Below, piece by piece: positions 8,038 through 17,370 of a DNA stretch of 64,000 nucleotides (positions within the stretch are counted from its first letter, which is position 1; each line of letters begins with the position of its first letter). A model generated the notes under the pieces. That model worked only from the letters and a program-made list of their open reading frames with translations. It did no database searches and had not been told where the DNA came from. Origin of the DNA: Salinibacter ruber DSM 13855 (GTDB lineage Bacteria > Bacteroidota > Rhodothermia > Rhodothermales > Salinibacteraceae); NCBI RefSeq assembly GCF_000013045.1, contig NC_007677.1, positions 2,046,001 to 2,110,000 of the forward strand, in the 5' to 3' direction. Made by a program: the position numbers and the translations under genes.

Positions 8038-9750
8038 CTACTGGATCGGCGGGCGGCGGCGGTGGATGTCGGTCGCCTGCTGCACGGCGTGGGCCAGCGT
8101 GAGCGCGTGCTGGTCCCTGTACAGGGGCGCCACGAAACTGATGCTGCCCGGCTGGCGGCGCGCATCCGGCCCTTCCTCCACGGGGCGCAGGGCGTTGGGA
8201 AGACACACGCACGGATGCCCCGTCAGGTTCGTGATGCCGAGGGTGCCCCCGCCGAAGCTGGGGCTCACCAGCACGTCAAGGTCTTGCATGACCGCGTGGG
8301 CCCGTTCCATGAGGTCCACCCGCAGCCGATCCATCTGGACGTGCTCCACCGCCGGGACGAAGCGGGCGGTGCGAAAGACATTCGGCCACGTGTTCTCGCC
8401 CTGCCGAACCAGCTCGTCGACGCCGTCCGTGCGGGTCAGCTCGTCGAACGCCGCGGCGGCCTCCACGTCGAGCGTATTCAGGAGCGCCCCCACCGGGACG
8501 TCGACGTCCCACGACACCGGCTCCAGGTCCACGCCGAGCCCACGCAGGACATCGAGCGTCTTCTGGTCGGCGGACTGGTTGTCGTAGTCCCCCTCGAAGG
8601 CCTCCTGCAGGTATCCCACCCGCAAGGAGACGGCGGAGCGTTCCGCGTCGAACGGAAACGGCACGTCCACCGAGGCGGGATCTTTCGGGTCGGCCCCGCG
8701 GATCGCGTCGTAGACGTGTGCGCAGTCGAGCGCCGAACGGGCGATGGGGCCGAGCTTGTCCATGGTCCACGAGAGCGCCATGGCCCCGCCCCGCCCCACC
8801 GCTCCGAAGGTTGGGCGGTGGCCCGTCACGCCGCATCGGGTGGACGGCGAGACGATGGAGCCAAGCGTCTCGGACCCAATGGCGAAGGGCACGCAGCCCG
8901 CCGACACCGCCGCGGCCGGCCCCGCCGACGAGCCGCTGGAGCCCTGGTCGAGGTTCCAGGGGTTTTTGGTGGTGGCGTCGTACCAGACATCCCCCCAGGC
9001 CAGGGCGCCCAGCGACAGCTTGGCCACGAGGACGGCCCCGGCGTCGTCGAGCCGCTCGATGACAGTTGCCGTCTCGTCGATTGTCTGGGTCTTGTACGGC
9101 TCTGCCCCCCATGTTGTCTTCGTGCCCTGCACGGCCAGCAGGTCCTTGGCCCCGTACGGCACGCCGTGCAGGGGACCGCGCCACGTGCCCGCGTCCAGCT
9201 CGTCGTCGGCCCGGCGGGCCGCCGCCAGGGCCCGCTCTTCGGTGTACGAAATGACCGCGTGCAGCCGGTCGTCGTACCGACGCAGGCGCTGCAGGGCCAG
9301 CTCGGTCAGCTCCACACTGGTCACCTTGCGGGCACGGAGCAGGTGGGCCAGTTCCGAGATGGAGGCGAAGGCCAGCTCCTCATTGGAAGAAGGTCGGTCG
9401 ATCGGAGGAAGGGGGACCTCCGCCCCGTCGGCCGACGGCGGGACCTCCGGAAGTTCCGCCCCGCCGCGGCGCGGGTCGAAGGTCGTCGCCGGGGCTCGTG
9501 CGTTGGGCAGGTCCTGTGCCCGCATCGCCTCGTACTGCTCGAGGTTCTCATTCAGGTTCTCAACCAGCAGCTCCCGCTCCTCGCCGGTGAGGGAGAGCCC
9601 GGCAATCGATTCCGCGGCCGCCACGTGTTCGGTCGTGATGGGGGCATCGTCCTCCTGCTCGGCCACCTGCGCGTACAGGGCACCGGGAAAAAGGCCGCTC
9701 AGCCCGACCGCCGTGCAGGCGTCCAAAAACTGGCGTCGATCGATAGACAT
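8038..9750 (-). CDS. Tat-exported amidase (amidase-signature family)
   Basis: A 570-residue amidase-signature hydrolase. The start at 9750 gives MSIDRRQFLDACTAVGLSGL, a twin-arginine-type signal (RRQFL, then a hydrophobic stretch ending ALYA), so export of the folded enzyme is likely. The Ser-cisSer-Lys triad is visible. Lys202 lies in YGAKDLL, cis-Ser274 in GSSGSSAG, and the nucleophile Ser298 in ETLGSIVSPS, with the 24-residue spacing known for this family. Residues ~30-120 form an acidic linker not present in GatA. The lone gene, export signal and lack of gatB/gatC neighbours argue against GatA. The substrate is unknown. Confidence 0.88.
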   Translation of the reverse strand: MSIDRRQFLDACTAVGLSGLFPGALYAQVAEQEDDAPITTEHVAAAESIAGLSLTGEERELLVENLNENLEQYEAMRAQDLPNARAPATTFDPRRGGAELPEVPPSADGAEVPLPPIDRPSSNEELAFASISELAHLLRARKVTSVELTELALQRLRRYDDRLHAVISYTEERALAAARRADDELDAGTWRGPLHGVPYGAKDLLAVQGTKTTWGAEPYKTQTIDETATVIERLDDAGAVLVAKLSLGALAWGDVWYDATTKNPWNLDQGSSGSSAGPAAAVSAGCVPFAIGSETLGSIVSPSTRCGVTGHRPTFGAVGRGGAMALSWTMDKLGPIARSALDCAHVYDAIRGADPKDPASVDVPFPFDAERSAVSLRVGYLQEAFEGDYDNQSADQKTLDVLRGLGVDLEPVSWDVDVPVGALLNTLDVEAAAAFDELTRTDGVDELVRQGENTWPNVFRTARFVPAVEHVQMDRLRVDLMERAHAVMQDLDVLVSPSFGGGTLGITNLTGHPCVCLPNALRPVEEGPDARRQPGSISFVAPLYRDQHALTLAHAVQQATDIHRRRPPIQ

Positions 9751-10256
9751 GGCGTGTCTGAAGCAGATGACAGATCGTGAACGGGATTCACCCAACCAGC
9801 CCATCCTCTCAGCGGGCAGGCCACCCATACGGTAACCACCCGCAGGTCGAATCTCCATCCGCAGCGGGAACAAGATACAAGCCTTTCATCACTTTTCTCT
9901 CATCCACCCGTCACGTAAACGGGAAAGCAGACAGACGACAGCACGAGCGCCGGTGACGGGCCCATGATCCGGATTGAGGTGTACGGCGACGGGGCCTATC
10001 GGTCCAAGCGGCCGCCGGCCTCGTCGATCACCGTCCGTGGCTCGGCCTCCCCAGTCTCGGCCCCCGGAGGGTCCTGGTCCTCCCGTCAGCGCGTCCTGCA
10101 GTCCTGCGGAACGTCTTTCCCCGTTTCTCCTCGGGGGGAGCCGCAGACGGCATCCTCAAGCGCAGTGGACTGGGAAGCCAGCCGGTCCCACCCACCATTC
10201 AGTTCTGGACGAGAGGCCCGGCCCACTGCGTCGATTTGGGACCGCCCCCACGTCCC
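9751..10256. other. Intergenic stretch without a supportable gene
   Basis: About 500 bases between the amidase start and the end of the acidic repeat protein. Frames on both strands here are Ser/Arg/Pro-rich and match no family I know. A small inverted repeat CCCGT/ACGGG lies at 9917-9933. It probably contains the amidase promoter, but no convincing -35/-10 pair could be chosen. Confidence 0.5.
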
Positions 10257-10278
10257 AAAAAGAAAAGCCCCTGGGCCT
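10257..10278 (-). terminator. Possible terminator after the acidic repeat protein
   Basis: On the minus strand AGGCC, loop CAGG, GGCTT (one G-U pair), then TTCTTTTT. The stem is short, but the U-rich tail and its place downstream of the 10324 stop fit a terminator. Confidence 0.4.
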
Positions 10279-10323
10279 GGCGCGACGGTGCCCGCAACGA
10301 GATCGCCCTGGTGCGTCCCGTCC

Positions 10324-10926
10324 CTACGCCCCGGACGAGGCGCCGTCACCCCGCCCAGGCGCCGACGAAGTCTCCCCTGCGGCCGCGTCGTCCTTCTCGG
10401 GCTCAGACGTTCGGTCGCCCCGGTTTTGCTTGACGTGCTCGGGCACGCGCTCCCCCACTTGTTGGAGACGCTCCTCCATCTCCTCCCCCACTCGCTGCTT
10501 GATTTCATCGGTCATCTCTTCGGCCACCTGCTTCTCAACCTCCGCGGTGACCTCTTCGGGGACCGCGTCCTCGGCCTCCTCGGCCACGGCGCCCTCAACC
10601 TTCTCGGCCACCGCTTCTTCCACCTCGTCCGGCATGGTGTCCTTGATCTCTTCGGCCACGGCCTCCTCCACTTCGCCCGGCATCGTGTCTTCGATCTCGT
10701 CGGCCACCACCTCTTCGGCCTCGGCCGCCACCTCCTCGTGCAGGATGCGCTCGTAGACGCTCATGTTCTCCCACACGCGCAGGAAATAGCCCAGCACGAG
10801 GCCGCTCTGGAAGGCCGCCACCAGCGGATTCATCCCGACGAACAGCAGGTAGCCGAACCCCACGGCAAACCCGAGGCCGTAGATCAGGTCAATGTAAAAC
10901 TGCGTTTGGCGCCCACGTAGCTGCAT
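10324..10926 (-). CDS. Membrane-anchored acidic helical-repeat protein, unknown function
   Basis: A 200-residue protein with two parts. Residues ~10-50 form two transmembrane segments (FYIDLIYGLGFAVGFGYLLFV and PLVAAFQSGLVLGYFL). Residues ~60-165 are a strongly acidic, Val/Ala/Glu-rich helix built of imperfect repeats. Two adjacent 16-residue units (76-91 and 92-107) read D/E-EI-x-DTMP-x-EVEEAVA, followed by looser copies and a Pro-containing end (ERVPEHV). The tail is polar (DDAAAGETSSAPGRGDG). The pattern suggests a cytoplasmic or periplasmic coiled stalk attached to the membrane. I do not recognise the family. The opposite strand is also open for ~950 bases, but its product is a His/Leu-rich shadow. 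Confidence 0.75.
   Translation of the reverse strand: MQLRGRQTQFYIDLIYGLGFAVGFGYLLFVGMNPLVAAFQSGLVLGYFLRVWENMSVYERILHEEVAAEAEEVVADEIEDTMPGEVEEAVAEEIKDTMPDEVEEAVAEKVEGAVAEEAEDAVPEEVTAEVEKQVAEEMTDEIKQRVGEEMEERLQQVGERVPEHVKQNRGDRTSEPEKDDAAAGETSSAPGRGDGASSGA
10606..10701 (-). repeat. Two in-frame 48-bp repeats in the acidic protein gene
   Basis: Encodes residues 76-107 of the preceding gene as two 16-residue units of the form (D/E)EI(E/K)DTMP(G/D)EVEEAVA. Less exact copies lie on both sides. Confidence 0.75.
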
Positions 10927-10974
10927 GTGATGCTCGCGCGTTTGGTTGCAATTTTTCGGATAGGCGTCGAGGGC

Positions 10975-12234
10975 TCATCCCCCTACAGGGAGCAGCCAGA
11001 AGGTGAGGTACGACCCGCCCGTCGCCAGCAGGGGCACCACGTTCTGCATCAGCACGACCCGCACGCTCGTCCCGGGGTCGAAGAGGTCCGACCGGACCGG
11101 GGCGGTGCGCCGCGACGCCCCCTGTGGCGCGGACTGCGAGCGCACGGTCCCGACCGTCGCGTCGTCCCCGCGCGCCAGGGCCCCCACCGACACCTGGGGG
11201 GATACGTCTCCGCGCACGGCCTCGGCCACCGATACGGCCTGGGTGGAGCGCCCCCACCCGAGGCCGATGATGCAGAGGGTGGCGACCACGACGAAGCTCG
11301 CCGGGATGCCGAGGGCCGACAGCGCGATGATGATGAGCGAGCTGAGGAGCGCCACCACGATCGCGGCCGTCAGCGGCAGGTCGGTGATGTCATTGCCGAG
11401 CGTCTCCATGGTCCGGCGGGCAATCGTGAGGGCCCCCACCGCCACGGCCCCACACCCGATGAGGATGCCGGGGTTCATGGCCAGGGCGCCGCTTCCCACC
11501 AGCGGCGCGATGGCGTTGGCAATGTTGCTGGTGCCCGAGCTAAACGCCATCAAAAACCCGATGCTCACCAGCACGGCCGTGCCCACCGCCTCGCGCCACG
11601 ACGTGTTGGGCCCAAGGGCCGGCCACAGCTTCGGGCTGATGCGCTCCATCCGCACGACGGGGGACTCGCGGAGACGGACCACAGGCCACCTCCCCAGCTC
11701 TACACGCTCGAACGCCAGCAGCGGGCCGTCACTCTGCTCGATGGCGACGCGCCGGTCGAGCGCCTCGTACCCGTAGCGCCCCACCATGACGGCGAGCCAA
11801 AAGCCAATGATGGGGGACAGGATCCACCAGGCGAGAATTTCTCCCACGACGGCAAAGTTGAGCTCCCCGCTCGCAAGGCCGAGGCCAATGATGGCCCCCA
11901 CCGCCGTCATCGACGTGGATGCCGGGGCCCCCGAAAGGTTGCCCACGAGCAGCGCCCCGCCAATGAAGAACAGCACGATGATGCTGGCTTCGAGCGTGAA
12001 GACGGACGGGTCGTGGACCAGCTCCGTGCCCAGCGTGTCCACGACGCGACGCCCAATCGTGTAGGCCCCGCCGAAGAAGGCCACCGCCATGAGCGCCCCC
12101 GCGGTGGTCTTCGATAGGACGTTCGCCCCCACCGCCGGCCCGAAGGCCGGCCCGGTCGTCGCGCCGCCGATGTTGAACGCGACGAAGCACGCAATGATGA
12201 CGCCACCGATGAGAAACGGATCGCCCACCGTCAA
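10975..12234 (-). CDS. Inorganic phosphate transporter, PiT family
   Basis: A 419-residue PiT (PF01384-type) permease, the low-affinity phosphate:cation symporter of the inner membrane. The two inverted family signatures are present. One is FVAFNIGGATTGPAFGPAVGA near the N-terminus (GANDxANxxGP region), the other is GFLMAFSSGTSNIANAIAPLVGSGALA in the second half. About ten transmembrane segments surround a cytoplasmic loop (~165-210). The frame opens at TTG (12234); GTG at 12228 is an equally plausible start. The typical second-half motif GxNDxxNA is here SSGTSNIANA, so substrate preference within the family could differ. No pho regulators are adjacent. Confidence 0.88.
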   Translation of the reverse strand: MTVGDPFLIGGVIIACFVAFNIGGATTGPAFGPAVGANVLSKTTAGALMAVAFFGGAYTIGRRVVDTLGTELVHDPSVFTLEASIIVLFFIGGALLVGNLSGAPASTSMTAVGAIIGLGLASGELNFAVVGEILAWWILSPIIGFWLAVMVGRYGYEALDRRVAIEQSDGPLLAFERVELGRWPVVRLRESPVVRMERISPKLWPALGPNTSWREAVGTAVLVSIGFLMAFSSGTSNIANAIAPLVGSGALAMNPGILIGCGAVAVGALTIARRTMETLGNDITDLPLTAAIVVALLSSLIIIALSALGIPASFVVVATLCIIGLGWGRSTQAVSVAEAVRGDVSPQVSVGALARGDDATVGTVRSQSAPQGASRRTAPVRSDLFDPGTSVRVVLMQNVVPLLATGGSYLTFWLLPVGG

Positions 12235-12479
12235 GAGTCAGAACGTGGTGCTGTAGGGTCTCAGAGGCGTACTAAAACAAACTGGTTTTCCGGGAAGATC
12301 CCCCTTCCGAAGCCCCTCCGCGGGCGTAAAATGCCGTCTGCGTTGGATCTGGGGCAGCAGGCCGTCGCCACCAGATGAAGCCCTTCCCGGACGAAGCCGT
12401 CTCCGGGGCACGCGCACCGAGCCACGACGCAAGGCACTCGCGAGGACGACCCACCGGGGCCGGCATGTCCCCAATAAGA

Positions 12480-14135
12480 CTAGCTGCGCTCCTCTTCCGC
12501 CGTGTGCTGCTTCGTGGAGTTGAAGCTGATGCGGGGCCAATTTTCCATCGTGCGCTCCAGCCGAAAGTCACTGAGCGCGAGGTACGCCAGGTCCCCGCCG
12601 GCGTCGCGGAAGAGACTGTCCATGTTTTCGGCCTCGAAGTCCTCCAGGTCCTCCGCCGGTCCGTCGATCCAGCGGCAGCAAGCATAGCGCACGCCCGTGA
12701 GGTGGGCGTCCACATTGTATTCGTCCTCCAGCCGGTCCAGGGTCACGTCGAACTGCAGCTCGCCGACGGCCCCGAGGATGTAATCGTTGCCGCGGAGCGG
12801 ACGGAACGCCTGTATGGTGCCCTCCTCGCTCAGCTGCTGCAGGCCCTTGCTTAGGTGTTTCGACCGGAACGGGTCGTCGAGGCGCACCTTGCGGAAGTGC
12901 TCCGGCGCAAAGCTGGGCACCCCGGTAAAGTGAAGGGGCTCGGCCGTCGAAAAGCTGTCCCCAATCTTGACGCGCCCGTGGCTCATGATGCCGATGATGT
13001 CGCCCGGGTAGGCCGTGTCCACCCCCTCCCGGTCCTGCGCCATGAACGTGGTGGCGTTATTGAGGCGCATCGTCTGCCCGGTGCGGTGGTGGATCACCTC
13101 CATGCCCTTCTCGAATTTCCCGGAGCAGACGCGCACAAACGCCATGCGGTCGTGGTGCTTCGGGTCCATGTTCGCCTGGATCTTGAAGGCGACGCCCGTG
13201 AAGTCGTCCTCGTAGGGCGAGACGTCCCGGGTCACCGTGGGACGGGGTTGGGGCGGCGGGGCGATCTCGACGAAGGTGTCGAACATGTCGCCCACCCCAA
13301 AGTTGCTGAGCGCACTGCCGAAGAAGACCGGCGTCTGTTTGCCGCCGAGGTAGGCCTGCAGGTCCAGCTCGTCGCCCGCCTCGCGGACCAGCTCCACGTC
13401 GAACCGAAGGTCGTCGGCCTGATCGCCGAGCACCTCGTCGAGCTGGGGATCGTCCAGGTCATCAATCGGCAGGCGCTCGTGCTCCCCGTCCATATCGGCG
13501 TGGGAGAAGAGGTGCAGTTCGTCCCGGTACAGGTTGTAGGTGCCGCGGAAGCGGTTGCCCATCCCGATGGGCCAGGAGAGCGGCACGGTGTCCAGATCGA
13601 GCGTGTCCTCGATGTCCTCCAGGATGTCGAGCGGCGGCAGGCCGTGCCGGTCCATCTTGTTGACGAAGGTGATGATGGGGGTGTCCTGCATCCGGCACAC
13701 CTCCATCAGCTTCTCCGTCTGCTGCTCCACGCCGCTCGCGTTGTCGAGCACCATGATCACGCTGTCGGCCGCAGTCAGGACGCGGTATGTATCCTCCGAA
13801 AAGTCGCGGTGGCCCGGGGTATCGAGCAGATTCAGCTCGTAGCCCCGGTAGGGGAATTTCATCACCGAGGAGGTGACGCTGATGCCCCGCTCCTTCTCCA
13901 TCGTCATCCAGTCGCTCATCGCAAAGCGGTCGGCCTTGCGGGCCTTGATCTCACCCGCCTCGTGGATGGCGCCCCCCTTCAGGAGGAGTTTCTCGGTGAG
14001 GGTCGTCTTGCCCGCGTCCGGGTGGCTGATAATGGCGAACGTCCGGCGCTTTTCGATCTCGTCCTTGAGGACTGGATCCACGTCATTCGTCGGGGCGGTG
14101 GCCTCCTCCGGCGACAGGGCATCGGTGGTGCTCAC
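12480..14135 (-). CDS. prfC: Peptide chain release factor 3 (RF3)
   Basis: Ribosome-associated GTPase that removes RF1/RF2 after peptide release. At 551 residues with a GTG start it is full length. The G domain has G1 [15 protein letters not shown], the RF3-specific segment [13 protein letters not shown], switch II/G3 [21 protein letters not shown] and G4 VNKMDR. Domains II and III follow, with [20 protein letters not shown] and [19 protein letters not shown], typical of RF3 and not EF-G. The N-terminal 25 residues are acidic and extra. The gene stands alone, with 245 bases downstream before the Pit gene and 162 upstream. Confidence 0.96.
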   Translation of the reverse strand: MSTTDALSPEEATAPTNDVDPVLKDEIEKRRTFAIISHPDAGKTTLTEKLLLKGGAIHEAGEIKARKADRFAMSDWMTMEKERGISVTSSVMKFPYRGYELNLLDTPGHRDFSEDTYRVLTAADSVIMVLDNASGVEQQTEKLMEVCRMQDTPIITFVNKMDRHGLPPLDILEDIEDTLDLDTVPLSWPIGMGNRFRGTYNLYRDELHLFSHADMDGEHERLPIDDLDDPQLDEVLGDQADDLRFDVELVREAGDELDLQAYLGGKQTPVFFGSALSNFGVGDMFDTFVEIAPPPQPRPTVTRDVSPYEDDFTGVAFKIQANMDPKHHDRMAFVRVCSGKFEKGMEVIHHRTGQTMRLNNATTFMAQDREGVDTAYPGDIIGIMSHGRVKIGDSFSTAEPLHFTGVPSFAPEHFRKVRLDDPFRSKHLSKGLQQLSEEGTIQAFRPLRGNDYILGAVGELQFDVTLDRLEDEYNVDAHLTGVRYACCRWIDGPAEDLEDFEAENMDSLFRDAGGDLAYLALSDFRLERTMENWPRISFNSTKQHTAEEERS

Positions 14136-14297
14136 GGCAGGGGAACGGTGGGTTTTCAGAACGACAACGTGTAAATCGCGGACAGGAAAGCATCCACCAT
14201 ACCGTTACGAGGCGGACATCAGACGGTTTTGGGCGCCTTCGGCCCCGAGACAGTCTCCAAGAAGCATTCACCCTGCCGGCCTCGCAGGTATAGATAA

Positions 14298-14741
14298 TCA
14301 GTCCGGGGGGGACGGCCGGAGCTGAGCCACGGACAGGCCCCGGAGCCCGATCTCCCCCAGGCTCCGATCGTCCTCCCGGAACGGCACCCAGAAGAGGCCG
14401 GCGGCGTCCCCGGTCTTCATCGCGCCGGGATTCAGGCGGCCCCGGACCGCAGTCGTGGTGTCCGCCGCGGGCGCCCGAAAGACGAGCGTAAATTCGTACC
14501 GCACGGGCACCTCGTTCTCGTTGATGAGACGCAGCACGATCCCGTCGTGCTCGTCGTTGGCGTCCGGATAGTAGATGTAGGAAATCCGAAGCCCCTTCTT
14601 CTCGATGATTGGCGTCCAGGCGTCTGCGTGCCAGGCCGCGCTCGTGTCGCCGGCCACGCCCCCCTTCTGCGCCCACCCCGCCGACACGGGCAGGAGCCCC
14701 AGAACCAACACCCCGATGATGTAGCGATGAGAGACCTGCAT
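14298..14741 (-). CDS. Secreted protein, unknown function
   Basis: A 147-residue protein. The start ATG at 14741 begins a clear signal peptide (MQVSHRYIIGVLVLGLLPVSAGWAQ, cleavage after the final Ala expected). The mature part looks like a compact beta-sandwich, with alternating strands such as GIVLRLINENEVPVRYEFTLVFRAP. I do not recognise a named family. An upstream extension of the frame to 14948 is Arg-rich, would bypass the signal peptide and would overlap the next gene, so I rejected it. It lies 73 bases downstream of the MgtC/DUF4010-type membrane protein and may be transcribed with it. Confidence 0.7.
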   Translation of the reverse strand: MQVSHRYIIGVLVLGLLPVSAGWAQKGGVAGDTSAAWHADAWTPIIEKKGLRISYIYYPDANDEHDGIVLRLINENEVPVRYEFTLVFRAPAADTTTAVRGRLNPGAMKTGDAAGLFWVPFREDDRSLGEIGLRGLSVAQLRPSPPD

Positions 14742-14814
14742 GGCCAATGACTTCCGGTTGTACCGCCGTTGCACTGCGCACGGGCCCCGACCGTCCCGTT
14801 GCCTCCTCTCAGCT

Positions 14815-16089
14815 TCAAATGAAGAGCAGGGCCACGCCGGACGCCCCGACGATGAGGAGGAGGCCCGGCACCACCGCCCGCCGCAAGCCCGACGTGCCGG
14901 TGAGCGCCACGATGCCGCCCTTGAGCACCGTATTGGCGGCCGCCGCAATCACGATGGCCCGGGTGGCAGGCACCGCCCCTACGTCCCCACTTTCGTGGAG
15001 ACGAGCCATCGAGAGGGTGATGGCGTCCACGTCCGCCAGCCCCGCCACGACACTCGACAGGTACACGCCGGCGTCGCCAAAGTAGGTTTGGGCCCCGTTC
15101 GACACAACGAGAATGACAGCGTACAGCACCCCAAATGTGACTGCCGGACCGAGGCGAAACGGATTTTTAACGGTCTGGGGTTCGTCGTGCTTCTCGACCG
15201 GCTGCACGCCGTACAGGTACCCGCAGTAGGCGAGGATCACGACGAAAACCCCCAGAATGGGCGCCCAGACGGTCAGGAGCAGGGGCGGGTTGATGACCGC
15301 CACCTCCACGATGACCCGCACAAACATGATGGCCCAGGCCAGGAGCACGGCCAGCGCGAAGGGCCGGTCCAGCCCCGCCGAGTCTCGGCTCCGCTCCGCG
15401 ACGCTCAGCGTGACGGCCGTGCTCGACGCGAGGCCCCCGAGAATCCCGGTCAGTCCCACGCCGCGACGCGGGCCCACAACCTTGATGAGCACGTACCCCA
15501 GGAAGCTGATCCCAGAAATCAGCACGACCATGAGCCAGACGTTGTACGGGACCAGCACGTCGAACGGCGACGGGCCGTAGCCCTGCTGCGGCAGCAGGGG
15601 CAGCACAATAACCGTGATGACGGCAAACTTGAGGGTCGCGATCACGTCCTCCTGATTGAGCGTGCGGGCGAGGGCGTGGGTTTGCACCTTCAGCGACAGG
15701 AGCACCGCCGTCCCAACCCCGAGGGCCGCCGCCAGGCGGAGGTCCCCCCAGTAGCAGAGCCCCCCGGTGAAGAAGACCACCAGCGCCGCCATCTCGGTGG
15801 TGAGGCCGGTGTCCCGCGCTCGGGCCTGCAGGAAATGCCCGACGGCAAGCAACACTCCCACTGCAATAACGGTTACTGCGAACGGCCACGCACTCTCGAG
15901 TTCGGTGGCGCTCAGGGCCGACGCCGCCCCCAGGAGCGCAATGATGGGAAAGGTTCGCGCGCCGGCAATCAGTTCCCCCTCCCCGTCCGCCCGGTCGCGG
16001 TACGCGTACTCGCGCTGCAGCCCCATGAAGAGCCCAAGGACGAGGGCCACCCCAAAGCGGTAGAACAACGTCAGCGTGTCAGACGGCAT
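14815..16089 (-). CDS. MgtC/SapB N-terminal plus DUF4010-type membrane protein
   Basis: A 424-residue polytopic membrane protein. The N-terminal ~140 residues match the MgtC/SapB layout: FYRFGVALVLGLFMGLQREY with the conserved GLxxGxxRE, then GARTFPIIALLGAASAL. The rest, about eight hydrophobic segments, corresponds to DUF4010 (for example GLTGILGGLASSTAVTLSVAERSR and AGLADVDAITLSMARL). MgtC proteins modulate Mg2+ or ATP homeostasis in pathogens; the role of this two-part version is not established. The start is ATG 16089 (MPSDTLTLF). The upstream extension to 16146 overlaps the preceding gene's end and is Arg-rich. Confidence 0.85.
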   Translation of the reverse strand: MPSDTLTLFYRFGVALVLGLFMGLQREYAYRDRADGEGELIAGARTFPIIALLGAASALSATELESAWPFAVTVIAVGVLLAVGHFLQARARDTGLTTEMAALVVFFTGGLCYWGDLRLAAALGVGTAVLLSLKVQTHALARTLNQEDVIATLKFAVITVIVLPLLPQQGYGPSPFDVLVPYNVWLMVVLISGISFLGYVLIKVVGPRRGVGLTGILGGLASSTAVTLSVAERSRDSAGLDRPFALAVLLAWAIMFVRVIVEVAVINPPLLLTVWAPILGVFVVILAYCGYLYGVQPVEKHDEPQTVKNPFRLGPAVTFGVLYAVILVVSNGAQTYFGDAGVYLSSVVAGLADVDAITLSMARLHESGDVGAVPATRAIVIAAAANTVLKGGIVALTGTSGLRRAVVPGLLLIVGASGVALLFI

Positions 16090-16142
16090 GGTGCGGTGCC
16101 CAGTCGGAAGGAGGCATCGTCGAGGAGGCCGCCCGCACGCCA

Positions 16143-16988
16143 TCAACGGACGGGGGCCGAGGCAGAGGGTGAACAGCGGGCCGTCGCATCTCTCGCGTTC
16201 GGGGATCCGGCGGGCCCGTCGATCCAGCCGCGCCAGTCGTATACGAGATACCCTACATATTCACGGATGGCGGCGGTGGATCCGGCGAGGGCCCCGGCGT
16301 CGGGGAGCACGTCGAGCACGGTGTAATTTCGGTCGCCCACCTGAACGTCCGTCGGCGCCGGCACGGCCTTTATGCCCGCACTCCGAAAGACCGCGAGGGC
16401 CCGGGGCATGTGCAGGGCGGAGGTCACCAGGAGCACACAGTTGAGCCCCCGCCGATCCAGTAGCTCTGCCGTTCGCGTGGCGTTTTCGTACGTGTTTGCG
16501 CTTTTCGACTCGAGGAGGATGGCGTCACCCGGAACCCCCCAATCCTGTAGGAGCACGTTCGTGGCGGGCGCCTCCCGGGCGTCCGGGCGCTTCCAGGGCT
16601 GGGTGCCCCCACTGGCGATGACGAGGGGCACCTTGCCGGCGTGGTAGAGGCGCGCCGCGTGCCACACCCGGTCGGCAGCGTCATTCAGGTCCGGGTGGAT
16701 GCGAGGGGGGCGAGGCGGACTCACGCCGCCGCCAAGCACCACGGCCGCCTCCGCCGACGGCAGGGAATCGACACGCGTCGGTGGGTGCTGCCCTTCCAGA
16801 CGCCCTCGCAACCAATCCGACACGAGCGGTGCCGAAGCCACCCACAAGACCAGCACGCCCCCGACCAACAACGCCATCCCGCTTCGCCTCCACCAGTTCC
16901 CCACCACGATCCCTGTGCCCACGAGCAGCATGCCGAGGGACAGGGGGTGAACGAAGAGGCTTAGAAGTTTGGTGACGAAGAGCGACAC
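16143..16988 (-). CDS. YdcF/SanA-like (DUF218) membrane protein
   Basis: A 281-residue protein with a GTG start. The N-terminal ~60 residues hold two transmembrane segments (LFVHPLSLGMLLVGTGIVVG and MALLVGGVLVLWVASAPLV). A DUF218 Rossmann-like domain then begins at EAAVVLGGGV. Family signatures include KVPLVIASGG, a conserved acidic segment around LLESKSANTYENATRTAELL, and LVTSALHMPRALAVFRSAG. Two-TM DUF218 proteins such as ElyC and YdcF act at the envelope in lipid-carrier or peptidoglycan-related steps; the exact reaction is unknown. The gene sits upstream of the MgtC-like gene, with the start codons 900 bases apart. Confidence 0.85.
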   Translation of the reverse strand: MSLFVTKLLSLFVHPLSLGMLLVGTGIVVGNWWRRSGMALLVGGVLVLWVASAPLVSDWLRGRLEGQHPPTRVDSLPSAEAAVVLGGGVSPPRPPRIHPDLNDAADRVWHAARLYHAGKVPLVIASGGTQPWKRPDAREAPATNVLLQDWGVPGDAILLESKSANTYENATRTAELLDRRGLNCVLLVTSALHMPRALAVFRSAGIKAVPAPTDVQVGDRNYTVLDVLPDAGALAGSTAAIREYVGYLVYDWRGWIDGPAGSPNARDATARCSPSASAPVR

Positions 16989-17370
16989 GGAGAGGTGGCG
17001 TCTACGGGAGGGGCCAGTGTTCCTCTACGTCCACCGGACGCGGGCCGGCCGTGGGGGCGGGCAGACCGCGGAGAAATGTCCCCATGACTCGGCGCCCCAA
17101 CGGTCGAGTAGCGGGCCATCCGCCGCGTAGATTCTGTTGCGCCAGGCCCCGCTCAACGTCGTCCCGAACTCCCTTCCGCACGACCGGCGCCGGAAGGGGT
17201 TCGTTGTTGGGAAACCTGCTGTCGTGTTGGGAAACGTGCTGTCGTCGGCAAACCAGTGGGCCTGTACAGTGGGGGCCGGAGTGCGTCGACGAGAGCATCG
17301 GGAATGCTCACGCCCGAGGCGGTCCGTGTGGGCGTCGCGGTCGCGGCCGCCCCCATCCGAGTGAGGCCCC
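16989..17370. other. Intergenic stretch with a tandem 20-bp duplication
   Basis: 382 bases between the YdcF-like gene and the VKOR-DsbA gene. A 98-residue minus-strand frame at 17002-17298 lacks any recognisable domain and is not called. The notable element is a tandem duplication at 17206-17245. Confidence 0.5.
17206..17245. repeat. Tandem duplication, two 20-bp units
   Basis: GTTGGGAAACSTGCTGTCGT occurs twice back to back (17206-17225 and 17226-17245), differing at one position (C or G). Confidence 0.9.

Noticed and set aside
8213-8587. Plus-strand frames opposite the amidase
   Set aside because: Overlap the coding sequence of a full-length amidase with intact catalytic residues; no signatures of their own.
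9964-10920. 318-residue plus-strand frame
   Set aside because: Antisense to the acidic repeat protein; the His/Leu repeats simply mirror the Glu/Val repeat codons.
12235-12479. Small gene between Pit and prfC
   Set aside because: The minus-strand frame at 12238-12540 overlaps the end of prfC and lacks any domain.
17002-17298. 98-residue minus-strand frame in the 16989-17370 gap
   Set aside because: No recognisable domain, and it partly encodes the tandem duplication; composition resembles shadow frames.
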